Below are positions 1-6,322 of a stretch of 8,294 bases of DNA, piece by piece. Numbering within the stretch: the first letter of the stretch is position 1; every line of letters begins with the position of its first letter. Source of the DNA: Clostridiales bacterium UBA1248 (GTDB lineage: Bacteria; Bacillota; Clostridia; Oscillospirales; CAG-272); NCBI GenBank assembly GCA_002308615.1, contig DBWC01000013.1, forward strand, positions 9,673-17,966, written 5' to 3'. The translations under genes were made by a program, and so were the position numbers. A model generated the notes under the pieces. It did no database searches. It had not been told where the DNA came from and saw only the letters and a program-made list of their open reading frames with translations.

Positions 1-21
1 AGGGAGTTTGTCTTCGCTCTG

Positions 22-44
22 ACGGGTTGTAAAACCCGTTTTTT
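22..44 (+). terminator. Rho-independent terminator of an upstream gene
   Basis: A perfect 7-bp stem (ACGGGTT at 22-28 pairing with AACCCGT at 33-39) with a GTAA tetraloop is followed by a run of T (39-44). There is no T-run on the other side, so it reads as a + strand terminator. It separates whatever lies upstream from the dockerin gene pair. The upstream gene is not identifiable from the 21 bases before it. Confidence 0.85.
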
Positions 45-69
45 ATTGTAAAAGTGTATAAATTTTATA

Positions 70-98
70 TTGACAAAACCGGATTTATGTGATAAAAT
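70..98 (+). promoter_or_regulatory. Strong sigma-A promoter of the dockerin gene pair
   Basis: A perfect -35 TTGACA (70-75) is separated by 17 bases from a -10 TAAAAT (93-98), one mismatch from TATAAT. TG at 90-91 gives an extended -10 (TGA-TAAAAT). The predicted start lies near 105, leaving a leader of about 30 nt with no obvious regulatory fold. The ribosome binding site AGGAG (127-131) sits 6 bases before the ATG at 138. Confidence 0.85.
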
Positions 99-137
99 AA
101 ATAAAAATCAAATATAACACACAAAAAGGAGATAACC

Positions 138-878
138 ATGAAAAGAATCATTTCTTTAGCGTTGATCGTCGCTGTGCTCGCGGCGTTCTCAAGTGTTGCG
201 GCGGCTAAACTGCCGGGCGACTGCAACGGCGACGGAGCCGTTGACAACAAGGACGTTGTCGTACTGTTCCGCTACGTGAGCAGCGGCGAAGAGGTAGAGG
301 CCGAAGAAAACTGCGATTTCAACAACGACGGCGCGATAGACAACAAAGACGTGGTCTCGCTGTTCAGATACGTAAGCGGCGGATCGGCAGAAGAGACCGG
401 AGATACCGAAGATACCGGCGAGATCATAGAAAAGGATCTTTACATATTTGAAGATCTTATTTCCCTTGAAAAGCCCGAAGGATATACCTTCTACGACAAC
501 TATCTCAATACAGGGATCGAGTCGGGCGCTAAAGACGGCGTGCCGGACGGAACCTGTTTCTTCAATTTTATGCTCCAGGGCAATTACAGCGTTATGACGG
601 AAAGCGACGTAACTCCGTTCCTTGACGCTACAAGAAACAACTTCAACAACGCGTTCGGTCCCTACACGGTAGACGGCTTTGAATCGTACGTTGTCAAGGA
701 TTGCCCGGTAACAAAGCTTGACTGGACGTGGGAAAACGGCATAAAGCAGTCTCTTGTAAGAATACATTTTGACGGCGCCACCGTTGTCATCCAGTTCGCC
801 GGCTGGGCGGACGTTCCGGAAGGCATTGACGAATTCAACGACATGATACAGACACTTGATATAATTTACGAAGAATAA
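138..878 (+). CDS. Secreted N-terminal-dockerin protein with unknown C-terminal domain
   Basis: A 246-residue exported protein predicted to attach to a cellulosome-type scaffoldin. Residues 1-23 form a signal peptide (MKRIIS, then a hydrophobic core, cleavage likely after AAA at 23). A type I dockerin follows at about 27-81. Two calcium loops fit the 12-position D-x-N-x-D pattern: D28/N30/D32...D39 and D60/N62/D64...D71, each followed by a DVV-LFRYV helix. Residues 82-98 are an acidic Glu/Thr/Asp linker. Residues 99-246 form a mixed alpha/beta domain that I do not recognise. Its shape (an EGYTFYD strand, a central helix, paired strands, then a final FNDMIQTL helix) is loosely like PsbP/Mog1-fold lipoproteins, which is only an inference. 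No catalytic motif is evident. A dockerin at the N-terminus is less common than at the C-terminus. The start is fixed by AGGAG 6 bases upstream. The next dockerin gene begins 18 bases after the stop and is probably cotranscribed. Confidence 0.85.
   Translation: MKRIISLALIVAVLAAFSSVAAAKLPGDCNGDGAVDNKDVVVLFRYVSSGEEVEAEENCDFNNDGAIDNKDVVSLFRYVSGGSAEETGDTEDTGEIIEKDLYIFEDLISLEKPEGYTFYDNYLNTGIESGAKDGVPDGTCFFNFMLQGNYSVMTESDVTPFLDATRNNFNNAFGPYTVDGFESYVVKDCPVTKLDWTWENGIKQSLVRIHFDGATVVIQFAGWADVPEGIDEFNDMIQTLDIIYEE
308..368 (+). repeat. Dockerin-coding direct repeat, copy 1
   Basis: This 61-base stretch encodes the second calcium loop of the first dockerin protein. It matches 1073-1133 in the second gene at 58 of 61 positions; the first 33 bases (308-340) are identical. 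The three differences (341, 353, 357) are compatible with silent or conservative changes. The conservation at DNA level suggests a recent duplication or gene conversion of the module. Confidence 0.85.
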
Positions 879-896
879 TATCAAAGGAGAAGGACA

Positions 897-2117
897 ATGA
901 AGAGGATCATATCCGTATTATTAGCTTTATTTATGTTGTCCGCGGTTATAGCCGGTACGGCTTCCGCGACTAATCTCCCCGGCGACTGCAACGGCGACAC
1001 TCTTATAGACAACAAAGACGTTGTCGTTCTGTTCCGCTACGTCAGCGGCGGCGATTCGAACGCTGTCGAGGCAAACTGCGATTTCAACAACGACGGCGCG
1101 ATAGATAACAAAGACGTTGTCGCGCTGTTCAGAGCGGTAAGCGGCGGCGGAAGCGGAAGCACGTCAGAGGACGAAGAACCCGATTACGGTCCTATACCCG
1201 AAGGCGCGATACAGATAAGCAACAGAGAAGAGCTGTTTTCGTTTGCCGAAAACGTTTTAGGCAACAAGGTCGATTATTCCGGAAAGACGATTGTTTTGAC
1301 CGACGATATCGACATTTATCCGGAAGAGGAAGGCGGCAAGAACTGGACTCCTCTTTCCACCAAGGCGCTCAAAGGCGCGACAATAGACGGCCGCGGACAC
1401 ACGATCAAAAACATGACGATAACCCAGAGCGATCTTAAGGGCTCGTACGGCATGGGCTTCATAGGCATAAGCACAACGTCTCTTACGATAAAGAACCTCG
1501 TGTTTAAAGGCGCGTGCCTGTCGTCCTCGTCAAAGCACGTCGGCTGCGTTATAGGCTCTACCGAAGGAAGCGGCTCAAAAATAGTTATTGATAACGTATC
1601 CGTTATCGAGTGCGCGATCATGGGCGGCATCGGCGCCGAGGGCGACACGACCGGCATAAGCTTCCGCGTGGGCGGCATCATCGGTTCCAATACCGAGGGC
1701 GGCGGCTGCAGCGTTGAAGTCAAAAACTGCAAGGTGGAATACGCAAGCATCGAAGGCTTCCATAACATAAGCGGCATCGTCGGATGCACGACGGAAGCCG
1801 GCAACGTAAAGAACACCATAATAGAAGACTGCTCGGTCAAGGACGTTCATATCGCATATTCCGCAAGCTATGCAAAGAGCTATAAGGATCCTGCCGCGTC
1901 AAGATATTTCGCGGACCCGTTCTACAGCATAAACGATCACTGGAGCGAATATCACACCGCCGCGGACCTTAAGAACGGCAATACGTATGAAAACGTTGAA
2001 TTCTACGATATAGGAAACAACGTCGCATACAAAAACGAGGAAGGCAAAACGGCTGACTTTGAAGGCACGTTCCCGGTAGGCACAAATACTACGAGACCGG
2101 TCGATCAGAGACCGTAA
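897..2117 (+). CDS. Secreted N-terminal-dockerin protein with GLUG-like beta-helix
   Basis: A 406-residue exported protein with the same plan as its upstream neighbour. The signal peptide is 1-24 (cleavage after TASA). The dockerin at about 29-84 has calcium loops D30/N32/D34...D41 and D62/N64/D66...D73. A Gly/Ser/Glu/Asp linker spans 84-105. Residues about 106-320 form a repetitive beta-rich region: a VDYSGKTIVLTDDID strand, then GATIDGRGHTIKNMTI, then repeated turns of the type TIKNLVFKG, KIVIDNVSV, VEVKNCKV and TIIEDCSV alternating with Gly-rich VGGIIGS-like segments. This matches GLUG/right-handed parallel beta-helix surface proteins. Such folds occur in polysaccharide lyases and in adhesins, but I see no lyase active site, so carbohydrate binding, adhesion or hydrolysis cannot be told apart. 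The C-terminal 320-406 is Asn/Tyr-rich and non-repetitive. The ribosome binding site AGGAG (885-889) lies 7 bases before the ATG. A terminator follows 16 bases after the stop. Confidence 0.85.
   Translation: MKRIISVLLALFMLSAVIAGTASATNLPGDCNGDTLIDNKDVVVLFRYVSGGDSNAVEANCDFNNDGAIDNKDVVALFRAVSGGGSGSTSEDEEPDYGPIPEGAIQISNREELFSFAENVLGNKVDYSGKTIVLTDDIDIYPEEEGGKNWTPLSTKALKGATIDGRGHTIKNMTITQSDLKGSYGMGFIGISTTSLTIKNLVFKGACLSSSSKHVGCVIGSTEGSGSKIVIDNVSVIECAIMGGIGAEGDTTGISFRVGGIIGSNTEGGGCSVEVKNCKVEYASIEGFHNISGIVGCTTEAGNVKNTIIEDCSVKDVHIAYSASYAKSYKDPAASRYFADPFYSINDHWSEYHTAADLKNGNTYENVEFYDIGNNVAYKNEEGKTADFEGTFPVGTNTTRPVDQRP
1073..1133 (+). repeat. Dockerin-coding direct repeat, copy 2
   Basis: Partner of 308-368, with 58 of 61 identical bases, encoding the second calcium loop of the dockerin in the beta-helix protein. 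The similarity falls away in the linkers and is absent from the C-terminal domains, so the dockerin module rather than the whole gene was copied or kept homogeneous. Confidence 0.85.
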
Positions 2118-2133
2118 TAAAAAAAACAAAACC

Positions 2134-2159
2134 AAGGGCGGCGCTGCCGCCCTTTATTT
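2134..2159 (+). terminator. Rho-independent terminator of the dockerin unit
   Basis: A 9-bp stem (AAGGGCGGC at 2134-2142 with GCCGCCCTT at 2146-2154) with a 3-base loop runs into TTTATTTATATA. It lies 16 bases after the stop of the beta-helix dockerin gene and before the next promoter, so it isolates the dockerin pair from the housekeeping operon. Confidence 0.9.
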
Positions 2160-2195
2160 ATATATGCGTTAATATTTTTATTTACGAAATAGGGG

Positions 2196-2223
2196 TTGAT
2201 TTATCACTCATTTTGAGTATAAT
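2196..2223 (+). promoter_or_regulatory. Sigma-A promoter of the DUF512-der-plsY operon
   Basis: TTGATT (2196-2201) and a perfect TATAAT (2218-2223) are 16 bases apart. A short dyad, ACTCA (2206-2210) and TGAGT (2214-2218), lies in the spacer and touches the first base of the -10. The leader to the ATG at 2253 is about 23 nt and carries GGAGG (2243-2247) 5 bases before the start. Confidence 0.75.
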
Positions 2224-2252
2224 GATAAAATAGAAAAGTATCGGAGGTAAAA

Positions 2253-3560
2253 ATGGTAACCGTATCGTCTGTCAACGCCGGCTCTCCCGCGGAAAAAGCG
2301 GGAATAAAGCAAGACGACATAATACTTTCAATAGACGGTCACACGATAAAAGACGTGCTGGATTACCGCTTTTATATAACGGAGCCGCGGCTTCAGATAC
2401 AGATACACAGGGGACCCGAGCTTTTGACCGTGACGGTCGAAAAGGAGGAATACGAGGATCCCGGCATAGAATTCGAGACGTATCTCATGGACGAAAAACA
2501 GAGGTGCAGAAACGCGTGTATCTTCTGTTTTATAGACCAGATGCCTAAAGGCTGCAGAGAGTCGCTTTATTTCAAGGACGACGACGACAGGCTGTCGTTT
2601 CTGCAGGGCAATTACATCACTACGACGAATCTGTCGGACGACGAGATAGACCGCGTATGCAGGATGCATCTGTCGCCCATAAACATATCGGTGCATACCA
2701 CCAATCCCGAGCTGCGCGTATTTATGATGAAGAACAAAAACGCGGGCAAGGTGATGTCGATAATGCGTAAATTCGCGGACGCCGGCATAACTATGAACGG
2801 GCAGATAGTGCTCTGCAAGAATATAAACGACGGCGAAGAGCTTAAGCGAAGCATGGAGGATCTTGAATCGCTTTATCCCTTTATGCAGAGCGTGTCGATC
2901 GTGCCGTGCGGCCTTACCGCGCACAGAGAAAACCTGTATCATATAGAGCCGTTTACGCCCGGGGACTGCCGCGCGGTCATAAAGCAGATAGAGAGCTTTT
3001 CTTCAAAGTGTTTGAAAAATCACGGCAGCCGCATATTTTTCGCGGCGGACGAATTCTATCTTAAAGGCGGCGTTAAGCTGCATAAGGCGTCGTATTACGA
3101 AGGCTACCCGCAGTATGAAAACGGCGTAGGCATGGTTGCCTGTATGTACGACGAGCTGCCGTTTGAGATCAAAGGAATAGACTGTGATCTTAAAGGCAGA
3201 AAAGCCACGCTCATAACCGGTGAGGCGGCGTACGGCGTGATCTGCGATCTTGCGGATATGGTAAACAAAAAGACCGGAGCCGATCTGCGCGTAAAGATGA
3301 TAAAAAACGAATTTTTCGGCGGCGGCGTAACGGTTTCCGGCCTTGTGGTCGGGCGCGATATAGCAAAGCAGTGTAAGGGCGAAGATCTCGGAGAGGGCGT
3401 TTTCATACCGACCGTGATGTTAAGACACGGCGAAGACGTGTTCTTGGACGATATGACCGTGCCGGAGCTGTCGGAGAAGCTTGGCGTACCCGTTTATTCC
3501 GTCCCGTCGGACGCGGCGGCGGCGGGCGAGATCGTGGAAAAATTTAGAATTCAGAATTAA
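2253..3560 (+). CDS. PDZ, radical SAM and DUF512 domain protein
   Basis: A 435-residue cytoplasmic member of the DUF512 (putative radical SAM, TIGR03279-like) family, whose reaction is unknown to me. Residues 1-65 form a PDZ-like domain (VNAGSPAEKAGIKQDDIILSI is its carboxylate-binding-loop and helix pattern). A radical SAM cluster follows as C85-x3-C89-x2-C92, the usual ligands of a 4Fe-4S cluster. Conserved family segments include DDRLSFLQGNYITTTN (112-125), ISVHTTNP (145-152), DEFYLKGG (266-273), the NGVGM segment (290-294) and NEFFGGGVTVSGL (352-364) in the C-terminal DUF512 domain. The ATG is set by GGAGG 5 bases upstream. The gene commonly precedes der in Clostridia, as here, which suggests a role linked to ribosome assembly or translation. 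The last residues (KFRIQN) appear to be encoded by the start of the following spacer element instead of family sequence. Confidence 0.9.
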   Translation: MVTVSSVNAGSPAEKAGIKQDDIILSIDGHTIKDVLDYRFYITEPRLQIQIHRGPELLTVTVEKEEYEDPGIEFETYLMDEKQRCRNACIFCFIDQMPKGCRESLYFKDDDDRLSFLQGNYITTTNLSDDEIDRVCRMHLSPINISVHTTNPELRVFMMKNKNAGKVMSIMRKFADAGITMNGQIVLCKNINDGEELKRSMEDLESLYPFMQSVSIVPCGLTAHRENLYHIEPFTPGDCRAVIKQIESFSSKCLKNHGSRIFFAADEFYLKGGVKLHKASYYEGYPQYENGVGMVACMYDELPFEIKGIDCDLKGRKATLITGEAAYGVICDLADMVNKKTGADLRVKMIKNEFFGGGVTVSGLVVGRDIAKQCKGEDLGEGVFIPTVMLRHGEDVFLDDMTVPELSEKLGVPVYSVPSDAAAAGEIVEKFRIQN

Positions 3561-3610
3561 GGTGTCGGCTGCGCCGACGATTTGTGTGCGCAAAGCGCAC
3601 ATTTGGGGTT

Positions 3611-3650
3611 CCCCCGCCCCCCTTTCCACCCCAAACCCCGCCATCCCCCC
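3611..3650 (-). other. Potential G-quadruplex motif on the minus strand
   Basis: Five runs of four to six C on the + strand (3611-3615, 3617-3622, 3629-3632, 3636-3639, 3645-3650) are separated by 1, 6, 3 and 5 bases. Read on the minus strand, this satisfies the usual pattern of four or more G-runs with loops of 1-7 bases. In the operon the minus strand is the template, so the transcript itself would be C-rich and would not form the quadruplex. Confidence 0.6.
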
Positions 3651-3666
3651 AAAAAATTCGGGGCTT

Positions 3667-3697
3667 TTGACAGGCGACCGATGACCGTGCCTACCAT
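3667..3697 (+). promoter_or_regulatory. Weak candidate promoter before der
   Basis: A perfect TTGACA (3667-3672) lies at the end of the C-rich spacer. The best -10 is TACCAT (3692-3697), 4 of 6 matches at a long 19-base spacing. It may give der some independent transcription, but the -10 is poor and der can be read through from the 2196 promoter. Confidence 0.25.
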
Positions 3698-3754
3698 GTG
3701 GCGTCGAGGCGCCGCCCCCTACATAAACCCAAAATTTATAACCGGAGATATAAA

Positions 3755-5077
3755 ATGTCAAAACCGATAGTAGCGATAATAGGCAGACCGAACGTCGGCA
3801 AGAGCACGCTTTTCAACAAGCTTGCCGGTCAGCGCATAGCGATAGTCGACGATACGCCGGGCGTGACGCGCGACCGCATATACACCGAGGTCGAATGGAA
3901 CGGCAGGACGATCCTCATAACCGACACCGGCGGTATAGAGCCTAAAGCCGACAACGAAATATTAAAGCACATGAGAGCGCAGGCGGAGACCGCTATTGAG
4001 ATGGCTGACGTCATTGTCTTTATGGTCGACTCGCGCGCAGGTCTCACCGCTGACGATACGCAGATAGCAAGGATGCTGCAGAAAGCAAAAAAGCCGGTCG
4101 TCGTCGCGGTGAATAAAATAGACAACGTAGGCGATCTGCCGTTTTCATACTACGAGTTTTACGAGCTCGGTTTCCCGGACGATCCCATAGCGCTCTCGTC
4201 CTTATCCGGCACGGGCACGGGCGATCTGCTTGACGCGATACTTGAAAAATGCCCGGACGACGACGGAGTACGGGAAGAGGACGACAGTATAAAAGTCGCG
4301 GTCATAGGCAAGCCGAACGCCGGGAAATCATCCATCGTCAACAAGATAATCGGTCAGAAGCGTATGATAGTTTCCGACATACCCGGCACGACGCGCGACG
4401 CGGTGGACGCCGAGGTGGAAAACGAATACGGCAAATACACGTTCATAGACACCGCCGGCATAAGAAAGCAGTCCAAAATTTCCGATAATATAGAGCGTTA
4501 CAGCGTGCTGCGCGCAAAAGCCGCCGTTGACCGCGCCGACGTTTGCCTTATAATGATAGACGCGTCCGAGGGCATAACGGAGCAGGACGAGAAGATCGCC
4601 GGCATAGCGCACGAGGCGGGAAAAGCTTCGATCATCGTAGTAAACAAGTGGGATAAGATCGAAAAGGACAACAAGACGGTCAAAGAGTTTACGGATGATA
4701 TATATACGGCTCTTTCTTATATGACTTACGCGCCCGTCATCTTCGTCTCGGCTCTTACCGGTCAGCGCATAGGAAAGCTTTTCGAGCATATAAACTACGT
4801 TTACGACCAGGCGACGTTCCGCGCCACTACGGGTATGCTGAACGACCTGTTAAGCGACGCGACGACGCGCGTACAGCCGCCGTCGGACAAGGGAAGAAGA
4901 CTCAAAATATACTATATGACGCAGTCGGGCATTCAGCCCACGACGTTCGTCATCTTCTGCAACAGCGCAAAACTGTTCCATTTTTCATATCAGAGATATA
5001 TAGAAAACCGCCTGCGCGAGACGTTCGGATTCCGCGGCGTGCCGATAAAACTTGTTATAAGGGAGCGCGGTGAATAA
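3755..5077 (+). CDS. der: Ribosome-assembly GTPase Der (EngA)
   Basis: Der is the essential double GTPase that assists 50S subunit assembly. The protein has 440 residues, the usual length. G domain 1 has P-loop GRPNVGKS (10-17), DTGG (57-60) and NKID (120-123). G domain 2 has GKPNAGKS (185-192), DTAG (232-235), NKWD (297-300) and SAL (332-334). A KH-like domain fills about 350-440, ending FGFRGVPIKLVIRERGE. An acidic linker (DDDGVREEDD, 168-177) joins the G domains. I start at 3755 because GGAG (3744-3747) is 7 bases upstream and MSKPIVAIIG matches the family N-terminus. An in-frame ATG at 3698 would add 19 basic residues encoded by the spacer element and has no ribosome binding site. plsY begins 2 bases after the stop. 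Confidence 0.97.
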   Translation: MSKPIVAIIGRPNVGKSTLFNKLAGQRIAIVDDTPGVTRDRIYTEVEWNGRTILITDTGGIEPKADNEILKHMRAQAETAIEMADVIVFMVDSRAGLTADDTQIARMLQKAKKPVVVAVNKIDNVGDLPFSYYEFYELGFPDDPIALSSLSGTGTGDLLDAILEKCPDDDGVREEDDSIKVAVIGKPNAGKSSIVNKIIGQKRMIVSDIPGTTRDAVDAEVENEYGKYTFIDTAGIRKQSKISDNIERYSVLRAKAAVDRADVCLIMIDASEGITEQDEKIAGIAHEAGKASIIVVNKWDKIEKDNKTVKEFTDDIYTALSYMTYAPVIFVSALTGQRIGKLFEHINYVYDQATFRATTGMLNDLLSDATTRVQPPSDKGRRLKIYYMTQSGIQPTTFVIFCNSAKLFHFSYQRYIENRLRETFGFRGVPIKLVIRERGE

Positions 5078-5079
5078 TT

Positions 5080-6318
5080 ATGGTTTCGGGATACGCGTTT
5101 AAAGACGTTTTCTATTACGGCTTTTTATATCTGACAAATCAGAGCGGCACGGCGCTGTTCATCATATCGATGATACTTATATGCGCCGCGGGTTATCTGC
5201 TCGGCAGTATAAACACGGCTGTGATCTTATCTAAGAAGGTCTACGGCAAGGATATAAGAGAATGCGGCAGCGGCAACGCCGGTATGACGAACGTACTGCG
5301 CACGTTCGGAAAAAAAGCCGCGATAATAACGGTTTTGGGCGACGTGGGAAAAACGGGTATAGCGTGCCTCATCGGAGCGCTCGTATACGGTCAGACGGGA
5401 GCGTTTTTAGCGGGATTCGCGTCGGTACTCGGTCATATGTGGCCCGTGTGGTTCAAATTCAAGGGCGGCAAAGGCGTTTTATCGCTCGCGTCCGTTATGC
5501 TGTTATGCTGCCCCAAAGTGTTCCTTATCTGCTTTACGGTGTTTTTCATAATCGTCGCCGTATCAAAATATATATCGCTCGGCTCTGTTTTGTGCGCTCT
5601 GCTTTTGCCGATAGTTACGTCGAGATTCATAGGATCGCAGAATTACGTCATAATACCGCAGATACTGATATGTCTTATAATCATCTGGCGTCACCGGACG
5701 AATATAAAAAGACTGCGTGAGGGCAGCGAGAACAAAATACACTTAGGCAAAGAAGGCAAATTTCTGCCCAAGTGGATCCTGATCGTCATATGCGTCGTGC
5801 TCACCGCGGCGTCCGTTTTATCGATAGTATTAACTTTCAGAACGGAATACGCGGTAACTTATAAAAACGATAAAATGACCTCCGCGGATCTGCGTATAAT
5901 TTTTATAACGCTGAAAAATACGTATTTTACCGGGAAAGAGCGAAGCGAGGATCACGACGAGGAATTGATGCAGCTCGCCGTTGACACCGCCAAATCGATG
6001 CTTGTTTTAAAAGACGCGGCGATATCAGAAAACAGATCGATCTCGGAAGCCGGCAGAAATAACGCCATAAATTATTTCAAAGACTTATCTATGCTGTACG
6101 GAAGCAAAGAGGGCGACACCGCGGAGACGTACTGCCACAGGATATACGGATACGATATATCGCCTAACGACGTTATAAGAATCATCGCCGCCGGGGCTTT
6201 CGCAGGCGAGTACAGAGAAGCGGTCGGCGAAGAGAAAACGAACGCGCTTTTATCCGAAGCCGAAGGAAACGTCAAAGTATCGGATAAAATACAAAAAGCC
6301 ATAACGGCTAAGTATTAA
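5080..6318 (+). CDS. plsY: PlsY acyltransferase with C-terminal SurA_N-like extension
   Basis: PlsY transfers an acyl group from acyl-phosphate to glycerol-3-phosphate in the membrane, the first step of phospholipid synthesis. Family motifs are present: YLLGSINTAVIL (39-50), GSGNAGMTNVLRTFGKK (63-79), GHMWPVWFKFKGGKG (118-132) and RHRTNIKRLREG (204-215). PlsY is normally about 200 residues, but this protein has 412. After residue 225 comes another hydrophobic segment (231-253), then a helical domain of about 155 residues. That part reads like the membrane anchor and N-terminal chaperone domain of SurA/PrsA-type foldases: AVTYKNDKMTSADLRIIF, a helix with an AVDTAKSMLVLKDAA core, then GYDISPNDVIRII. 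No PPIase domain follows. It would probably lie outside the membrane. The start is 25-30 residues before the usual PlsY start. GGTGA (5069-5073) within the end of der may serve as ribosome binding site; M31 is the alternative but lacks one. The stop is 4 bases before the MinD-like gene. Confidence 0.9.
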   Translation: MVSGYAFKDVFYYGFLYLTNQSGTALFIISMILICAAGYLLGSINTAVILSKKVYGKDIRECGSGNAGMTNVLRTFGKKAAIITVLGDVGKTGIACLIGALVYGQTGAFLAGFASVLGHMWPVWFKFKGGKGVLSLASVMLLCCPKVFLICFTVFFIIVAVSKYISLGSVLCALLLPIVTSRFIGSQNYVIIPQILICLIIIWRHRTNIKRLREGSENKIHLGKEGKFLPKWILIVICVVLTAASVLSIVLTFRTEYAVTYKNDKMTSADLRIIFITLKNTYFTGKERSEDHDEELMQLAVDTAKSMLVLKDAAISENRSISEAGRNNAINYFKDLSMLYGSKEGDTAETYCHRIYGYDISPNDVIRIIAAGAFAGEYREAVGEEKTNALLSEAEGNVKVSDKIQKAITAKY

Positions 6319-6322
6319 AATT

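Larger units (their letters stand above)
3543..3720. repeat. Structured C-rich spacer, probable dispersed intergenic element
   Basis: This stretch between the DUF512 gene and der has a base composition unlike its surroundings. It starts with an AT-rich TTAGAATTCAGAATTAAG segment containing the stop codon of the DUF512 gene. It then holds three perfect hairpins: GTCGGC/GCCGAC (3564-3569 with 3573-3578), TGTGCGC/GCGCACA (3585-3591 with 3595-3601) and TTTGGGGT/ACCCCAAA (3602-3609 with 3628-3635). A further CCCCG/CGGGG pairing (3636-3640 with 3659-3663) and GGCG/CGCC (3700-3703 with 3710-3713) follow. It has no credible coding content and no clean T-run for termination. Its compact hairpin array looks like a mobile intergenic repeat, but only one copy is in the window, so that is inference. 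Confidence 0.5.

Noticed and set aside
1..22. Possible end of an upstream + strand gene with a TGA at 20-22 just before the terminator
   Set aside because: Only six codons would be visible and nothing identifies the protein; the frame cannot be tested.
189..884. Long minus-strand open frame opposite the first dockerin gene
   Set aside because: It mirrors the GC-biased codons of the real gene, covers both signal peptide and dockerin antisense, and has no promoter or ribosome binding site of its own.
1316..1850. Minus-strand open frames opposite the beta-helix dockerin gene
   Set aside because: They are shadow frames of a repetitive gene with clear domain evidence on the + strand.
3564..3583. 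First spacer hairpin as a terminator of the DUF512 gene
   Set aside because: The 6-bp stem is followed by only three T after GA, and another hairpin follows directly; read-through into der is more likely.
3698..3754. Upstream in-frame ATG that would lengthen Der by 19 residues
   Set aside because: It has no ribosome binding site and its residues come from the spacer, while the ATG at 3755 has GGAG 7 bases upstream and matches the Der N-terminus.
3481..3770. Open frames across the C-rich spacer (3481-3684 and 3582-3770, + strand)
   Set aside because: They encode Pro/Arg-rich sequence with no ribosome binding site, overlap the DUF512 gene or the der start, and follow the hairpin composition, not codon structure.
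4328..4789. Minus-strand open frame opposite der
   Set aside because: It lies wholly inside the second G domain and start of the following region of Der, which is unquestionably coding on the + strand.
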